Below are positions 16,467 to 24,451 of a stretch of 44,866 bases of DNA, piece by piece. The position numbers and the translations under genes are program-made. The notes below the pieces were generated by a model. That model saw nothing but the letters and a program-made list of their open reading frames with translations, made no database searches and was not told where the DNA came from. Position 1 is the stretch's first letter; every line of letters begins with the position of its first letter. This DNA comes from Mycobacterium helveticum (GTDB lineage: Bacteria; Actinomycetota; Actinomycetes; Mycobacteriales; Mycobacteriaceae), in the NCBI RefSeq assembly GCF_007714205.1, contig NZ_VMQU01000035.1:1-44866 (forward strand), given 5' to 3'.

Positions 16467-17291
16467 TCAGTCCGCCAGGAACTCATCGACCAACCGGTTG
16501 AATTCAGCGCCGTGCTCGATCTGCGTCCAATGCCCGCAAAGGCCGAAGACGTGCAGTTGAGAGTCGTCGATAAGTTCGAGCAGCCGCAGCGACGTGGCCA
16601 ACGGGATTACCCGGTCGTCACGGCCGTGGATGATGAGCGTCTGGTGCGGCAGTTTGGCTATGTCTTCATCGGGAGTCACCATCGCGTCGACGTGTCGCTG
16701 CCGGGGCGCCGGAAACATTGCGGCGAAAGATTCCTGCAAACCGGGTTGGATACTCGCTCGGTAGCGCACTTCCGCCAACTCGTCGGTCACCAGCTCCCGG
16801 GAATAGGCGAACAAGTCGAGCAGGCGCCGCATGTTCTCCACCGAGGGGGTATAGCCCCAGGTCGCGTCCAGACCCTCGGTGAGCGAGAACGGCACACCGA
16901 CGCTACCCATCAGCACCAGCCGGTCCACTCGGTCGGGATGTCCGGTGGCAAGCCGCAGCGCAATTGCGCCACCGAAGCTGTTCCCCACTACCGACGCCCG
17001 CTCGATGGACAGGGCATCGAGGAACCCGACGAGCTGGTCGACCCAGGTCTGGATACCGTAGCTGATGTGGGCGGGCCGCTCGGTGAAGCCGAAGCCGACC
17101 ATGTCCGGGGCGAGCACGCGGTAGCGCTTGCCGAGGTCGGGCATGGTCAGCCGCCAATTCGCGTAGGCCGTGACCCCCGGCCCCGAACCGTGGACGAGAA
17201 TCACCGGTTTCCCGGTACCGGCCTGGAGGTAATTCGTCCGGATGCCGTTGGCGACCACGCTCTCGCCGATCTCCGGCCGTTCGCCAACCAT
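16467..17291 (-). CDS. dmpD: 2-Hydroxymuconate-semialdehyde hydrolase (alpha/beta hydrolase)
   Basis: A 274-residue alpha/beta hydrolase of the meta-cleavage-product hydrolase group (DmpD, XylF, TodF, BphD). The oxyanion-hole motif HGSGPGVTAYANWR is at about residues 34-47. The catalytic triad is visible as Ser105 in GNSFGG, Asp226 in HGRDDRVIP and His254 in CGHW. It hydrolyses ring-fission products, releasing formate from 2-hydroxymuconic semialdehyde or acetate from the methyl-substituted ketone, to give 2-hydroxypenta-2,4-dienoate in the cytoplasm. A GTTCC-N7-GGAAC palindrome lies about 100 bases upstream, so it is probably controlled with the other pathway genes. Exact substrate preference cannot be read from sequence. 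Confidence 0.9.
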   Translation of the reverse strand: MVGERPEIGESVVANGIRTNYLQAGTGKPVILVHGSGPGVTAYANWRLTMPDLGKRYRVLAPDMVGFGFTERPAHISYGIQTWVDQLVGFLDALSIERASVVGNSFGGAIALRLATGHPDRVDRLVLMGSVGVPFSLTEGLDATWGYTPSVENMRRLLDLFAYSRELVTDELAEVRYRASIQPGLQESFAAMFPAPRQRHVDAMVTPDEDIAKLPHQTLIIHGRDDRVIPLATSLRLLELIDDSQLHVFGLCGHWTQIEHGAEFNRLVDEFLAD

Positions 17292-17391
17292 CTGTCATCG
17301 CCCTTCTCCCGTGGCCCAAATCAGGCCTGAACCAGCCCCGTGCGCCGATCGCTTGTGGTGGCGCACCGGGATCCGACGGTCGGTGGCCAAC

Positions 17392-17410
17392 TGTTCCGTG
17401 TCAGGGAACA
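17392..17410. promoter_or_regulatory. Candidate operator upstream of dmpD (GTTCC-N7-GGAAC)
   Basis: TGTTCCGTGTCAGGGAACA has six-base inverted arms, TGTTCC and GGAACA, separated by seven bases. It lies about 101 bases upstream of the dmpD start, in the roughly 300-base gap (17292-17593) between dmpD and the alcohol dehydrogenase, where I see no gene. It matches the sites before the other catabolic operons. Confidence 0.6.
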
Positions 17411-17593
17411 TGAGCGCCGCCGCCACCGGTGACGTCCCTCGTCCCAGCGCGACCCCACTATGGCGACCATCCCGGAGGTGTCATCAACGTTCTAACACTT
17501 CCCATTTTCGATTGTCCTCCGCTCGTCCGGTGCTGAATCCACACTTCCGAAGTTGCGCGCTACGGGTCGATCGCCTGTTCCACTGTTCCACCA

Positions 17594-18664
17594 TCAAGGC
17601 GTGATCAGCATTTTCAAGAATCCGGGCGCACGGTCGGCGAATTGCGTGGCCGCGGACGGGAATTCGTCGAGCTTGACGCGATGGGTGACGACTGCGGTCG
17701 GGTCGATCACCTTCGACTCGATGAGCCGCTTCGCCTGCCACTGGGCGGTTTTGACGTTGGCGAACCCGTTGAGGCGCAGCTGGAGGTTCTTGAAGAACAT
17801 GTCGAACAGCGACGCGGGGTGCTCACGCTCGAGGTAGACACCGCCACCGCTGATCGTCGCGCCTGGGCGGGCAATCCGTACGGCCAGGTCGAATCCGGCG
17901 CCACGCCCAGCGAACTCGACCACCTTGTGTACGCCGAGCCCGTTGGTGGCGTCCAGAATGGTCTGCACGGAAGCGTCGGCGGTGTCGGGGCTGGCGTCGA
18001 GGGCGTTCGCGCCGAGCTTTTCGGCACGTTCCCGGCGGAACGACACTGGGTCTAATGCGAACACGGTCGCGCCGGTACGCCGGCGAACCAGCTCTAATGC
18101 CAGTTGCCCGGTGGGGCCGCAGCCGACGACGGCCACGGTGTCGGTCGGTTCGATGGCGGCGGTGTGCACGGCGATAGCGGCGGAGGGCAGGTTGCACGAC
18201 AGAAATGGCGCTGCCTCGTCGGCGATGGTGTCGGGTACGTGCTCGAGATGGCCATCAGCCAGCGGCACCCGGACGTATTCGGCTTGGCTGCCACCGAGAT
18301 CGCCGAAGGCGGTGCCGAAGCCGTAGACAGCGGCGCCGCTGACAAGACAGTGCGCGGTTTGGCCGGCGATACAATTCTCGCAGCGCCCGCAACTGACCGA
18401 GTACGGGAAGCTGACCCGGTCACCGACCTTGAAGTGTGTCACCGCGGAACCCGTCTCAATTACCTCGCCGCAGATCTCGTGGCCGAGCGTGGTGTGGCCG
18501 GGGGCAACGAGGTCGGCGACTTCGCCGTTGAACAGGTAGAGATCCGATCCGCACATCGAGGCGACTTTGGTTTTGACGATCAGATCGGCGGGCTCCTTGA
18601 TGGTCGGATCCGGAACGTTTTCGATGGTCACCGTGCGCGGTCCTTGATAGACAGCTGCTCGCAT
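17594..18664 (-). CDS. Zinc-dependent alcohol dehydrogenase (MDR family)
   Basis: A 356-residue medium-chain dehydrogenase. Catalytic zinc ligands are Cys38 (CGSDLY), His62 and Glu63 (GHE). Structural zinc cysteines are Cys92, 95, 98 and 106. The NAD(P)-binding glycine motif GCGPTG starts near residue 181. The ATG at 18664 has GAGGAG upstream. The longer frame overlaps the reductase gene and is rejected. It lies 55 bases after the toluene-monooxygenase reductase gene and is probably cotranscribed, so it may oxidise an alcohol formed by the oxygenase or by side-chain oxidation. The substrate is not predictable from sequence. Confidence 0.85.
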   Translation of the reverse strand: MRAAVYQGPRTVTIENVPDPTIKEPADLIVKTKVASMCGSDLYLFNGEVADLVAPGHTTLGHEICGEVIETGSAVTHFKVGDRVSFPYSVSCGRCENCIAGQTAHCLVSGAAVYGFGTAFGDLGGSQAEYVRVPLADGHLEHVPDTIADEAAPFLSCNLPSAAIAVHTAAIEPTDTVAVVGCGPTGQLALELVRRRTGATVFALDPVSFRRERAEKLGANALDASPDTADASVQTILDATNGLGVHKVVEFAGRGAGFDLAVRIARPGATISGGGVYLEREHPASLFDMFFKNLQLRLNGFANVKTAQWQAKRLIESKVIDPTAVVTHRVKLDEFPSAATQFADRAPGFLKMLITP

Positions 18665-18719
18665 GTAAATCTCCTCGGTCGGTGTTGTTTGATTGACAGT
18701 TCGTTGTGATGCCGGCGGC

Positions 18720-19745
18720 TTATCCGAAGCGGTCAAAGTGGATTCGATCGAGCGGCGTGCCGCGTTCGCGCAGCAGCGCCAGCACGGCGTCGACCATGAC
18801 CGGAGGTCCCGCCAGGTAGTGGTCGACATCGGTCAGTGTTGCAAGTTGCGGGCCGAGCGCATCGGTGACAAACCCGGTGATGCCTGACCATCCGCTGGCG
18901 GGGCGGGCGACGGCACCGTACAGCCGCGCCGACGGCAGTTGGGCGACCAGTGTTTGCAGTTCGTCCCAGCACACCAGCTCGGCTTCGGTGTTGGCACCGT
19001 AGAACACATGCACCCGTCGGGTGGTGTTGGTGTCGGCGAGTTGACGCAGTAGGGCGATGATCGCCGAAATTCCGGTACCGCCGGCAGTGAGCACCGCGTC
19101 GCGGTGGTTTGCCCGCAGCCACATGTCGCCATAAGGAAGTTCAATCGGAACCCGATCACCGGCAGACAGGCCGAACAGGGCCGTGCTGCCCGGACGGCCC
19201 GGGTAGCACTTGGCGATGAACTCTACGCAGTCAGTGCCCGGCAAGCCGGCCATCGAGTAGCAGCGCCGCAGTCCGGGCCCGAGTCCGAAGATGCCGTGTT
19301 GGCCGGGCCGATACTGGCTGGCGGCGTCAAGACGAAACCGGAACCGGCGGATATCCGGCCCGAGATCTTCGGCGTTCAGCAACTCAGCGCGGTAGTCGCG
19401 GGTGGGCCGCTCCTCGGTCGGCCCGGTCCGCGGCACCTTGATGGTCAGATCCGAACAGGCCGTGGACTGGCAGGCCAAAAACCGCCGCCGCCGCTCATCA
19501 CGCGGGTCGAGCGCCGGAGCGTCCGGGTAAAGCAGTTCGACCTGACCTTCGACCAGCGTCGCCTTGCAGGTGCTGCAACTACCCCAACCGCATTCGAACG
19601 GAAGCCACACCCCCGCCCGCCGGGCAGCAGCGAGTATCCGTTCGCCGGAACTGACCCGGAAAGACAGGTCAGTTCCGGCCACCCGAACCTCATAGGAGGC
19701 GATATCGCCGCAATCGTCAGTGGAAAGTTCCGGCAAGGAACTCAC
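18720..19745 (-). CDS. tmoF: NADH:ferredoxin reductase of the toluene-monooxygenase-type system (TmoF-like)
   Basis: A 341-residue electron-transfer protein. The N-terminal plant-type [2Fe-2S] domain has Cys52, Cys57, Cys60 and Cys92. It is followed by an FAD domain (RCYSM after QYRPGQHG) and an NAD domain (TAGGTGISAI, and LAGPPVMVD near the end). It passes electrons from NAD(P)H to the Rieske ferredoxin TmoC. It begins with GTG at 19745, 29 bases inside the end of the beta-subunit gene, with AGAGG upstream supporting this start. It is the sixth gene of the tmoABCDEF order. Confidence 0.9.
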   Translation of the reverse strand: MSSLPELSTDDCGDIASYEVRVAGTDLSFRVSSGERILAAARRAGVWLPFECGWGSCSTCKATLVEGQVELLYPDAPALDPRDERRRRFLACQSTACSDLTIKVPRTGPTEERPTRDYRAELLNAEDLGPDIRRFRFRLDAASQYRPGQHGIFGLGPGLRRCYSMAGLPGTDCVEFIAKCYPGRPGSTALFGLSAGDRVPIELPYGDMWLRANHRDAVLTAGGTGISAIIALLRQLADTNTTRRVHVFYGANTEAELVCWDELQTLVAQLPSARLYGAVARPASGWSGITGFVTDALGPQLATLTDVDHYLAGPPVMVDAVLALLRERGTPLDRIHFDRFG

Positions 19746-20727
19746 CGTGCGCCTCTTTCACCCGCGTAACGACACCGGCGGGATCCAGCGGCTGCGGCGC
19801 CCGAGCGAACAGGCCCGCCAAACCCTCAACCGCTTTGTCGGCGCGCGGCTGCCACTGACGCACCCAGCCGTCCAACACACCCGCCAATGCAGCGTCGCGC
19901 TCAACGGCGTAATGAGCCAGGGCCTGGGTCCACTGCTGGCTGCGGTGAGCATCGTGGCCGAACTCCGTGCACAGCGCGGCCAGGAAGCGATCGCCGTTGG
20001 CCTCGGCCAACGTGCCGAACGATTGGTTGAGCAACGCATCGACCATGGGTTTGATCACAATGTTCAGCGCGGTGAAGGCCTCCCCCCAGTCGTAGGCGAT
20101 CAGCAAGTTTTCCAGGGTTTTCCGCAGCGGCTGCCAAGCCGGGTCCTGCTCCCAGGCGTGCCGCGCCGTGGCCGTCTCGGCGATATCGTCACCGTGAGCG
20201 TTGGCCAGGACCTTGGTCCAGTAGGCGATCCGCTGGATGCGGCGAAGTTCGTCACCCGCCTGAAAGTGCGCACAGTTGGTGATGTAGGACGACGGCGCCA
20301 TCTGGCCGACATAAAGGCTGACCATTTGCAGCACGTGCAGCGGAAACCGCAACGGCACGAACAGCGTCCGCAAGGTGTCGACCCACGCCGGGTCCAGAGC
20401 GTTGATAGTGCCCGCAGCCTCGTGCTCGTCGATCAGGGCATCCACATACACCTCGCGCTCATGCTGGCGAGAGACGTAGTCCTTGTAGGTCAGCTTGTCG
20501 GGATCGCGGAAGTCCTCCCAGTTGTCGACCTGCAGCGCAGAACCCTCGCGGTGCTTGAGGTACCACTGATTGATCGACCACTGCGGGTCCATCTCGAACG
20601 GCGCCGGCTGCTTCCGGAAGTGGTGGTGGAAACTGCCGGTGACCGCTTCGTACGGGGTGGGTTTACGTCGAACGTCGCCGAAGACGCTCCACGTTTTGCG
20701 TTGCCGATGGCCTCGGGTAGTTGTCAT
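19717..20727 (-). CDS. tmoE: Diiron monooxygenase beta subunit (TmoE-like)
   Basis: A 336-residue hydroxylase beta subunit of the ferritin-like soluble diiron monooxygenase family. It lacks the EXXH metal-binding pairs of the alpha subunit, as expected, but keeps the helical ferritin-like pattern and motifs such as QMAPSSYITNCAHFQAGDEL. The start is ATG 20727 (MTTTRGHRQRKTW). The longer frame overlaps the effector gene. It forms the (alpha-beta-gamma)2 hydroxylase with TmoA and TmoB. It lies between the effector and reductase genes, in the group-2 order. Confidence 0.9.
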   Translation of the reverse strand: MTTTRGHRQRKTWSVFGDVRRKPTPYEAVTGSFHHHFRKQPAPFEMDPQWSINQWYLKHREGSALQVDNWEDFRDPDKLTYKDYVSRQHEREVYVDALIDEHEAAGTINALDPAWVDTLRTLFVPLRFPLHVLQMVSLYVGQMAPSSYITNCAHFQAGDELRRIQRIAYWTKVLANAHGDDIAETATARHAWEQDPAWQPLRKTLENLLIAYDWGEAFTALNIVIKPMVDALLNQSFGTLAEANGDRFLAALCTEFGHDAHRSQQWTQALAHYAVERDAALAGVLDGWVRQWQPRADKAVEGLAGLFARAPQPLDPAGVVTRVKEAHGEFLAGTFH

Positions 20728-20731
20728 CGCT

Positions 20732-21043
20732 TCAGTCCTGCCTTTCCAGGTACCAGACGAATTGGTCGTCGGATTGTTTGATCCGCCCGGCGAACCCGGA
20801 TAGCGCGGGCTCAAGATCGCCCAGCGGGAATTCGCGGTCCAGTTCGTCTTCGAGGCTGCGCCGGGTCAGTACACAGCGGTGCGGCACACTGATCCGGACA
20901 TAGCCGCCCTGGTCTTCGACCGTCACATCGGCATCCGGGTTGTCGGTCTCGATCGCCGCGATCACCGCCTCGACGATTTCGGGATCCCATCCGCGGATCA
21001 CCGGGCCGACCAGTTTTTCGCTCACGTTCTCACTCACGGTCAT
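20732..21043 (-). CDS. tmoD: Monooxygenase effector protein (TmoD-like)
   Basis: A 103-residue protein of the MmoB/DmpM effector family. It is cofactor-free and binds the hydroxylase to modulate substrate access and oxygen activation. The recognisable core is VGPVIRGWDPEIVEAVIAAI followed by ETDNPDADVTVEDQ and a VRISVP strand. It has an AGGGCGAGG-like ribosome site, follows the Rieske ferredoxin by ten bases and precedes the beta subunit by four. Dependence of this system on the effector is inferred from the family. Confidence 0.9.
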   Translation of the reverse strand: MTVSENVSEKLVGPVIRGWDPEIVEAVIAAIETDNPDADVTVEDQGGYVRISVPHRCVLTRRSLEDELDREFPLGDLEPALSGFAGRIKQSDDQFVWYLERQD

Positions 21044-21053
21044 AGCCTCGCCC

Positions 21054-21422
21054 TTACGCTTCCTGGTAGCGGTTGTAGTGAACTAGTTCGTCCTGTGGTA
21101 TCCCGATTCGAACGATTCCGTCGGTGACTTCCACCGGGAATTGATAGAGGCGACACCCGGCAGGATTGATGCCCTCTCCCGATCTCATGTCGAACTGCCA
21201 GGCGTGGCCTGAACACTCCAGGGTCGCCGACTCCTCATCCCACTTCCCGTCGGCTAGCAACACCTCCTGGTGCGGGCACAGCCCCTGATAGGCGGCGAAT
21301 GACCCGTCCAAATGGTGCACGATCAGCACCTGCTCGCCGTCGACCTCGGCGTCGACGAGGTCGCCCTCCCACAGATCCTGCGCTTCGGGGACCTCGACCC
21401 ACTTCAACGGTGCGTCGGCCAT
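21054..21422 (-). CDS. tmoC: Rieske [2Fe-2S] ferredoxin of the monooxygenase (TmoC-like)
   Basis: A small soluble Rieske ferredoxin of about 122 residues. The cluster ligands are visible as CPH (Cys-X-His, about residues 49-51) and CSGH (Cys-X2-His, about 70-73). It carries electrons from the reductase to the diiron hydroxylase. A dedicated Rieske protein distinguishes four-component group-2 enzymes from phenol hydroxylases. The ATG at 21422 overlaps the TmoB stop as TGATG. A GTG one codon earlier is the alternative start. Confidence 0.92.
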   Translation of the reverse strand: MADAPLKWVEVPEAQDLWEGDLVDAEVDGEQVLIVHHLDGSFAAYQGLCPHQEVLLADGKWDEESATLECSGHAWQFDMRSGEGINPAGCRLYQFPVEVTDGIVRIGIPQDELVHYNRYQEA

Positions 21423-21667
21423 CACACGTATCCGACCTGGATCACGTCCATCGGGGTGATCTGGGTGCTACTCAGGATCATGTCGTCGGGCAGCGTGGCA
21501 CCGTTGTGCCGAACCGTCAGCGGCCGGTCCTGCGCCAGAACCCGATGACCCACCGCATGGTGAGCCACCTTGTCGGCGACCACGCTCATCGGATCGGTAT
21601 CATCAACAGGGACAACCAATGCCACGAAATCCCCGTCGAACATCGCTTGCAGCGGGAACAGCGCCAT
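21422..21667 (-). CDS. tmoB: Diiron monooxygenase gamma subunit (TmoB-like)
   Basis: An 81-residue TmoB-type subunit with a ubiquitin-like fold expected from the family (MALFPLQAMFDGDFVALVVP at the start, ending ITPMDVIQVGYV). It completes the (alpha-beta-gamma)2 hydroxylase. A strong ribosome site (AAAGGAGG) precedes the ATG. It lies between the alpha subunit and the Rieske ferredoxin, as in tmo, iso and alkene monooxygenase clusters. Confidence 0.9.
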   Translation of the reverse strand: MALFPLQAMFDGDFVALVVPVDDTDPMSVVADKVAHHAVGHRVLAQDRPLTVRHNGATLPDDMILSSTQITPMDVIQVGYV

Positions 21668-21700
21668 CGCGGTTCCTCCTTTCGTCTCGTCGATCCGGCC

Positions 21701-23215
21701 CTACACGGCGGCCACGGCCAATGGCCGCTGCGCGTATGCCCAGGCGTAGTTCGTGGCGTCTTGGCCCTGCTCCTCCAGAGACAGACCCATGTAGGCGACC
21801 GCGCCTTCCACGGTGGGGGGCTGGATGTGGCCGGCGAGGAACCGGTCGACGATGTTGAGATGACCCTGGAACCGTGCCGGTGATTGCTCGAAGACCCACT
21901 GGCAAGGCTCGGAGCAGAAGGTGTAGCGGCGCCCGTCACGGTCAAGGATCTTCGGTAATGGGCTGGTCAGCACACCGGCGTTGTAGCCGGCGGGGCTGAC
22001 CACCGGGATGTGGCACATATTGCAGACCATCGGCAAAGTCTCGGGCAGGGTGGCTTCCGGTTTGCCGGCCCGGATATTGGCGGTGATCACGTCCCAGTGC
22101 CGGCCGTAGTTGGCGTTCCAGCCGGGATATTTCTCTTCGAGCCAGTCGCGCTCTTCCGGGCTGACACCGCCGTCGGGATTCCACCACACGGTGGGGCGCC
22201 AATACCAGACGCCTAGGTGCAACGCGTGGTGGTACCAGTCCAACTCCGGGATGAAAATGCTGTCCCAATACCACGGCTTTTCTAGTCCGAAGTCACGGAA
22301 CTGGTCGAGGAACTGCTTGCAGATCCACTCCTGCATGAACTCCTTAAACGAATGGCTGCGCTGCTCCAACGGGGTGTAGTAGTCCATCGCCAACCCGGTC
22401 AACAGCGCAAAAATGCGCCACGACCGCCAAAACATGTGATCCACCAGTTTTTGTGCGACGTCTTTGCGTCCATTGGCGACGAGCACCTTGATGGTCGGCT
22501 CACCCTGCTGGGCATGGCGGGCCTCATCAGTCTGGATCGAGGAGATCAACGACCCGAAATTCACGTCACCGACCTTCATCGCGTCGGCGGCCATGCCCAA
22601 AAACTGCAAGTTGGTGAACCCGGTTTCGAAGGTGAACGTCAACTGGATCGCGGTCGACACCGCGTCGTTGGCGGTGAACATGTCATCGAACAAGCTACGC
22701 GCCGCGATCGCGCCCCACTCGTTGGTGTGCACCGTCTTCAGCGCCCAGTCGAACCGGGGCTCTTTGCCCAGCAAACCGTAAGGGATGTAGGTCTGGATCT
22801 GGCCGTGGCGCATCTCATCCAAGGTGCCAAACGTGGCCATGTTGCGCCACGCCGCCGCCCGGCCGAAGCGGCCCATCCGCGACTCGCCGATGCTGGCCAA
22901 ATACTCGGGCACGGCGATCGCCCCGTAGTGCTCGACGATGGCCGATTTCCAACCGGGGTCGAGGTCGTCGAACATCTTCGAGCGGGCCACTGCGGCGTTG
23001 ACCGCATAGACCTCGGTGTCCTTACCGTGCTGGATGTTCATGTACTCGGGGTAGGTGATCTTGTAGGGCTCGTCCCAGGTCCACCACGCCTCGGTCGGCA
23101 GCCCGAAGCCGTTGGACAGTTCCACCGGCCACGCCTCTTCTTCTTTGACGTAGGACAACGTCCAGTTCATGTCCCTGGTGAGGTCATACCATGCGGAACG
23201 GGGAAGGTTAGGCAC
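21701..23215 (-). CDS. tmoA: Diiron monooxygenase alpha subunit, toluene 4-monooxygenase type (TmoA-like)
   Basis: A 504-residue catalytic subunit. The diiron ligands fall at exactly the toluene 4-monooxygenase positions: Glu104, Glu134 and His137 (DEMRH), Glu197, Glu231 and His234 (DEARH). Thr201 is also conserved. It belongs to group-2 soluble diiron monooxygenases, which hydroxylate benzene and toluene rings or epoxidise alkenes. No isoGHIJ-type epoxide or glutathione genes are nearby, and the phenol pathway is, so an aromatic substrate is favoured. The residue at 103 is Pro, where I recall Gly in T4moH. The GTG start at 23215 has AGGAG upstream. First gene of the operon. Confidence 0.92.
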   Translation of the reverse strand: MPNLPRSAWYDLTRDMNWTLSYVKEEEAWPVELSNGFGLPTEAWWTWDEPYKITYPEYMNIQHGKDTEVYAVNAAVARSKMFDDLDPGWKSAIVEHYGAIAVPEYLASIGESRMGRFGRAAAWRNMATFGTLDEMRHGQIQTYIPYGLLGKEPRFDWALKTVHTNEWGAIAARSLFDDMFTANDAVSTAIQLTFTFETGFTNLQFLGMAADAMKVGDVNFGSLISSIQTDEARHAQQGEPTIKVLVANGRKDVAQKLVDHMFWRSWRIFALLTGLAMDYYTPLEQRSHSFKEFMQEWICKQFLDQFRDFGLEKPWYWDSIFIPELDWYHHALHLGVWYWRPTVWWNPDGGVSPEERDWLEEKYPGWNANYGRHWDVITANIRAGKPEATLPETLPMVCNMCHIPVVSPAGYNAGVLTSPLPKILDRDGRRYTFCSEPCQWVFEQSPARFQGHLNIVDRFLAGHIQPPTVEGAVAYMGLSLEEQGQDATNYAWAYAQRPLAVAAV

Positions 23216-23475
23216 AGCTTGCTCCTGTCCTCAGACCGGTCATTTTGGTCCGGTTCGACTCGTGTCCGTTTGCAGCGGATCTACGGTGAAGTCTCAGCCA
23301 GCCGGATGCGGGAGTCGACGTTCGTTCCACGGTGAGGAACATCACGCCTGGTCAACCTGGCAGGCGCGTTCATCCGATGGCTCGGAGCGGCAGCTGGCGA
23401 ACTACACCGAATAACCGGTGTACTGAATAGTGCAGCGCGACTAAGCTTTTGGGCTTTCAGCGAACTCTCTCGGCG
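23216..23475. other. Promoter region of the toluene-monooxygenase-type operon
   Basis: About 260 bases between the alpha-subunit start and the end of the IclR gene. It holds the shared palindrome (23323-23341) and, nearer the gene, a short GACCGGTC palindrome. I find no gene in it. A short plus-strand frame reading through here has no ribosome site or recognisable motif. Confidence 0.5.
23323..23341. promoter_or_regulatory. Candidate operator upstream of tmoA (GTTCC-N7-GGAAC)
   Basis: CGTTCCACGGTGAGGAACA contains perfect GTTCC and GGAAC arms spaced by seven bases. It lies about 108 bases upstream of the tmoA GTG start. It has the same arms and spacing as the sites before dmpD, the phenol hydroxylase operon and the catechol dioxygenase operon, which supports common control. 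Confidence 0.65.
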
Positions 23476-24228
23476 TTAAACGCCGACAGCCTTTGTCAGC
23501 TTCCCGGCAACGAGGATCGCGAGCCGTGCGTGTCGTTCGATGTGACGTTCAGCGTACGCAGTCGGCGCGACAATCGACAACGCGGCGATCGCCCGACCGG
23601 AGTGGTCACGTACCGCCACCCCAACCGAAGTCAGCCCCGGTCGGGTTTCGTCGTGGTTGAGCGCAAAACCTCGTCGCCGAGTGCTCGCTAGCTCGCGCTC
23701 GAATTCACCGGCCGTGCGGACCGTAGACGGTGTGCATTCCGGAAAACCCGCGCGTATTCGCGCCGTAGCGCAGGCCGGGTCCAACGCGGCGATTGCTTTG
23801 CCGCAGGCGGTGCTGTGTACCGGTTGCCGGCGCGCTATCCCGGAGAACAGCGGCGTGCACCGCGAACTTTCCAACCGTTCCAGCTGGATCACCTCGGCGC
23901 CGTCTGCGACCGCAAGATGGATGGTGCAGCCGCTAAGCTCCTGCAACTCATGCAGTAACGGCATCGCGGTACGACGCAGGCTGTAGCGGCTGATCGCCAG
24001 CGTTCCCAGTTCGTAGAGGTGCAGCCCCAAGCGGTACCGCCCAGTCTCAGGATTGCGCTCGGCGAATCCGCGGGAGCACAGCGTTGTCAGCAACCGGTGC
24101 GCGGTGCTCTTGGCGACGCCCAACTGGCGGGCGACGTCGGATACACCCAACTCCTCCTGCGACACGAAGCAGTCCAGCAAGTCCAGCGCCGTCGACACCG
24201 ACTGCAAACCGCTCACCTGCGTCGCCAT
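23476..24228 (-). CDS. IclR-family transcriptional regulator
   Basis: A 250-residue IclR protein. The N-terminal winged helix-turn-helix covers about residues 7-65 (LGVSDVARQLGVAKSTAHRL), followed by the ligand-binding GAF-like domain (LSGCTIHLAVADGAEVIQLE, STACGKAIAAL). Members often regulate aromatic catabolism. I prefer ATG 24228 (MATQVSGLQSV), which gives the usual short lead before the helix-turn-helix. A GTG at 24291 would add 21 residues. It lies in the same direction between the phenol hydroxylase and toluene monooxygenase operons and is a candidate reader of the shared palindrome. Confidence 0.87.
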   Translation of the reverse strand: MATQVSGLQSVSTALDLLDCFVSQEELGVSDVARQLGVAKSTAHRLLTTLCSRGFAERNPETGRYRLGLHLYELGTLAISRYSLRRTAMPLLHELQELSGCTIHLAVADGAEVIQLERLESSRCTPLFSGIARRQPVHSTACGKAIAALDPACATARIRAGFPECTPSTVRTAGEFERELASTRRRGFALNHDETRPGLTSVGVAVRDHSGRAIAALSIVAPTAYAERHIERHARLAILVAGKLTKAVGV

Positions 24229-24315
24229 GCTTTCGATCAACGGACCTCCCGCCGCCCACAGAATATGGTGATCGCTGTCACGGTCCTCCACTAGCTATGA
24301 CTTTAGCAACAAATG

Positions 24316-24334
24316 CGTTCCGCTGGGTGGCACG
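24316..24334. promoter_or_regulatory. Degenerate copy of the shared operator near the IclR gene
   Basis: The sequence CGTTCCGCTGGGTGGCACG keeps the GTTCC arm and seven-base spacing, but the second arm is GGCAC instead of GGAAC. It is just upstream of the IclR reading frame, where autoregulation would be expected. One-mismatch matches also occur by chance in coding DNA (I noticed examples near 579 and 19670), so this is only suggestive. Confidence 0.25.
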
Positions 24335-24451
24335 GCAACCCAATGAGTGCCCCGCAAGTGGCCGACGGCCCGACGACGCGGCGCAATATTCGATGGCGTC
24401 CGACCAGTCGCGATATCGATATCGGTCGCGCGAATCAGCCCAAGCTCGCAG

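Noticed and set aside
21701..23215. Isoprene monooxygenase (IsoA) as the identity of the group-2 alpha subunit
   Set aside because: Gene order is the same, but no isoGHIJ-type glutathione transferase, dehydrogenase or CoA-transferase genes are present, and the neighbours form a phenol and meta-cleavage pathway. It cannot be fully excluded from sequence alone.
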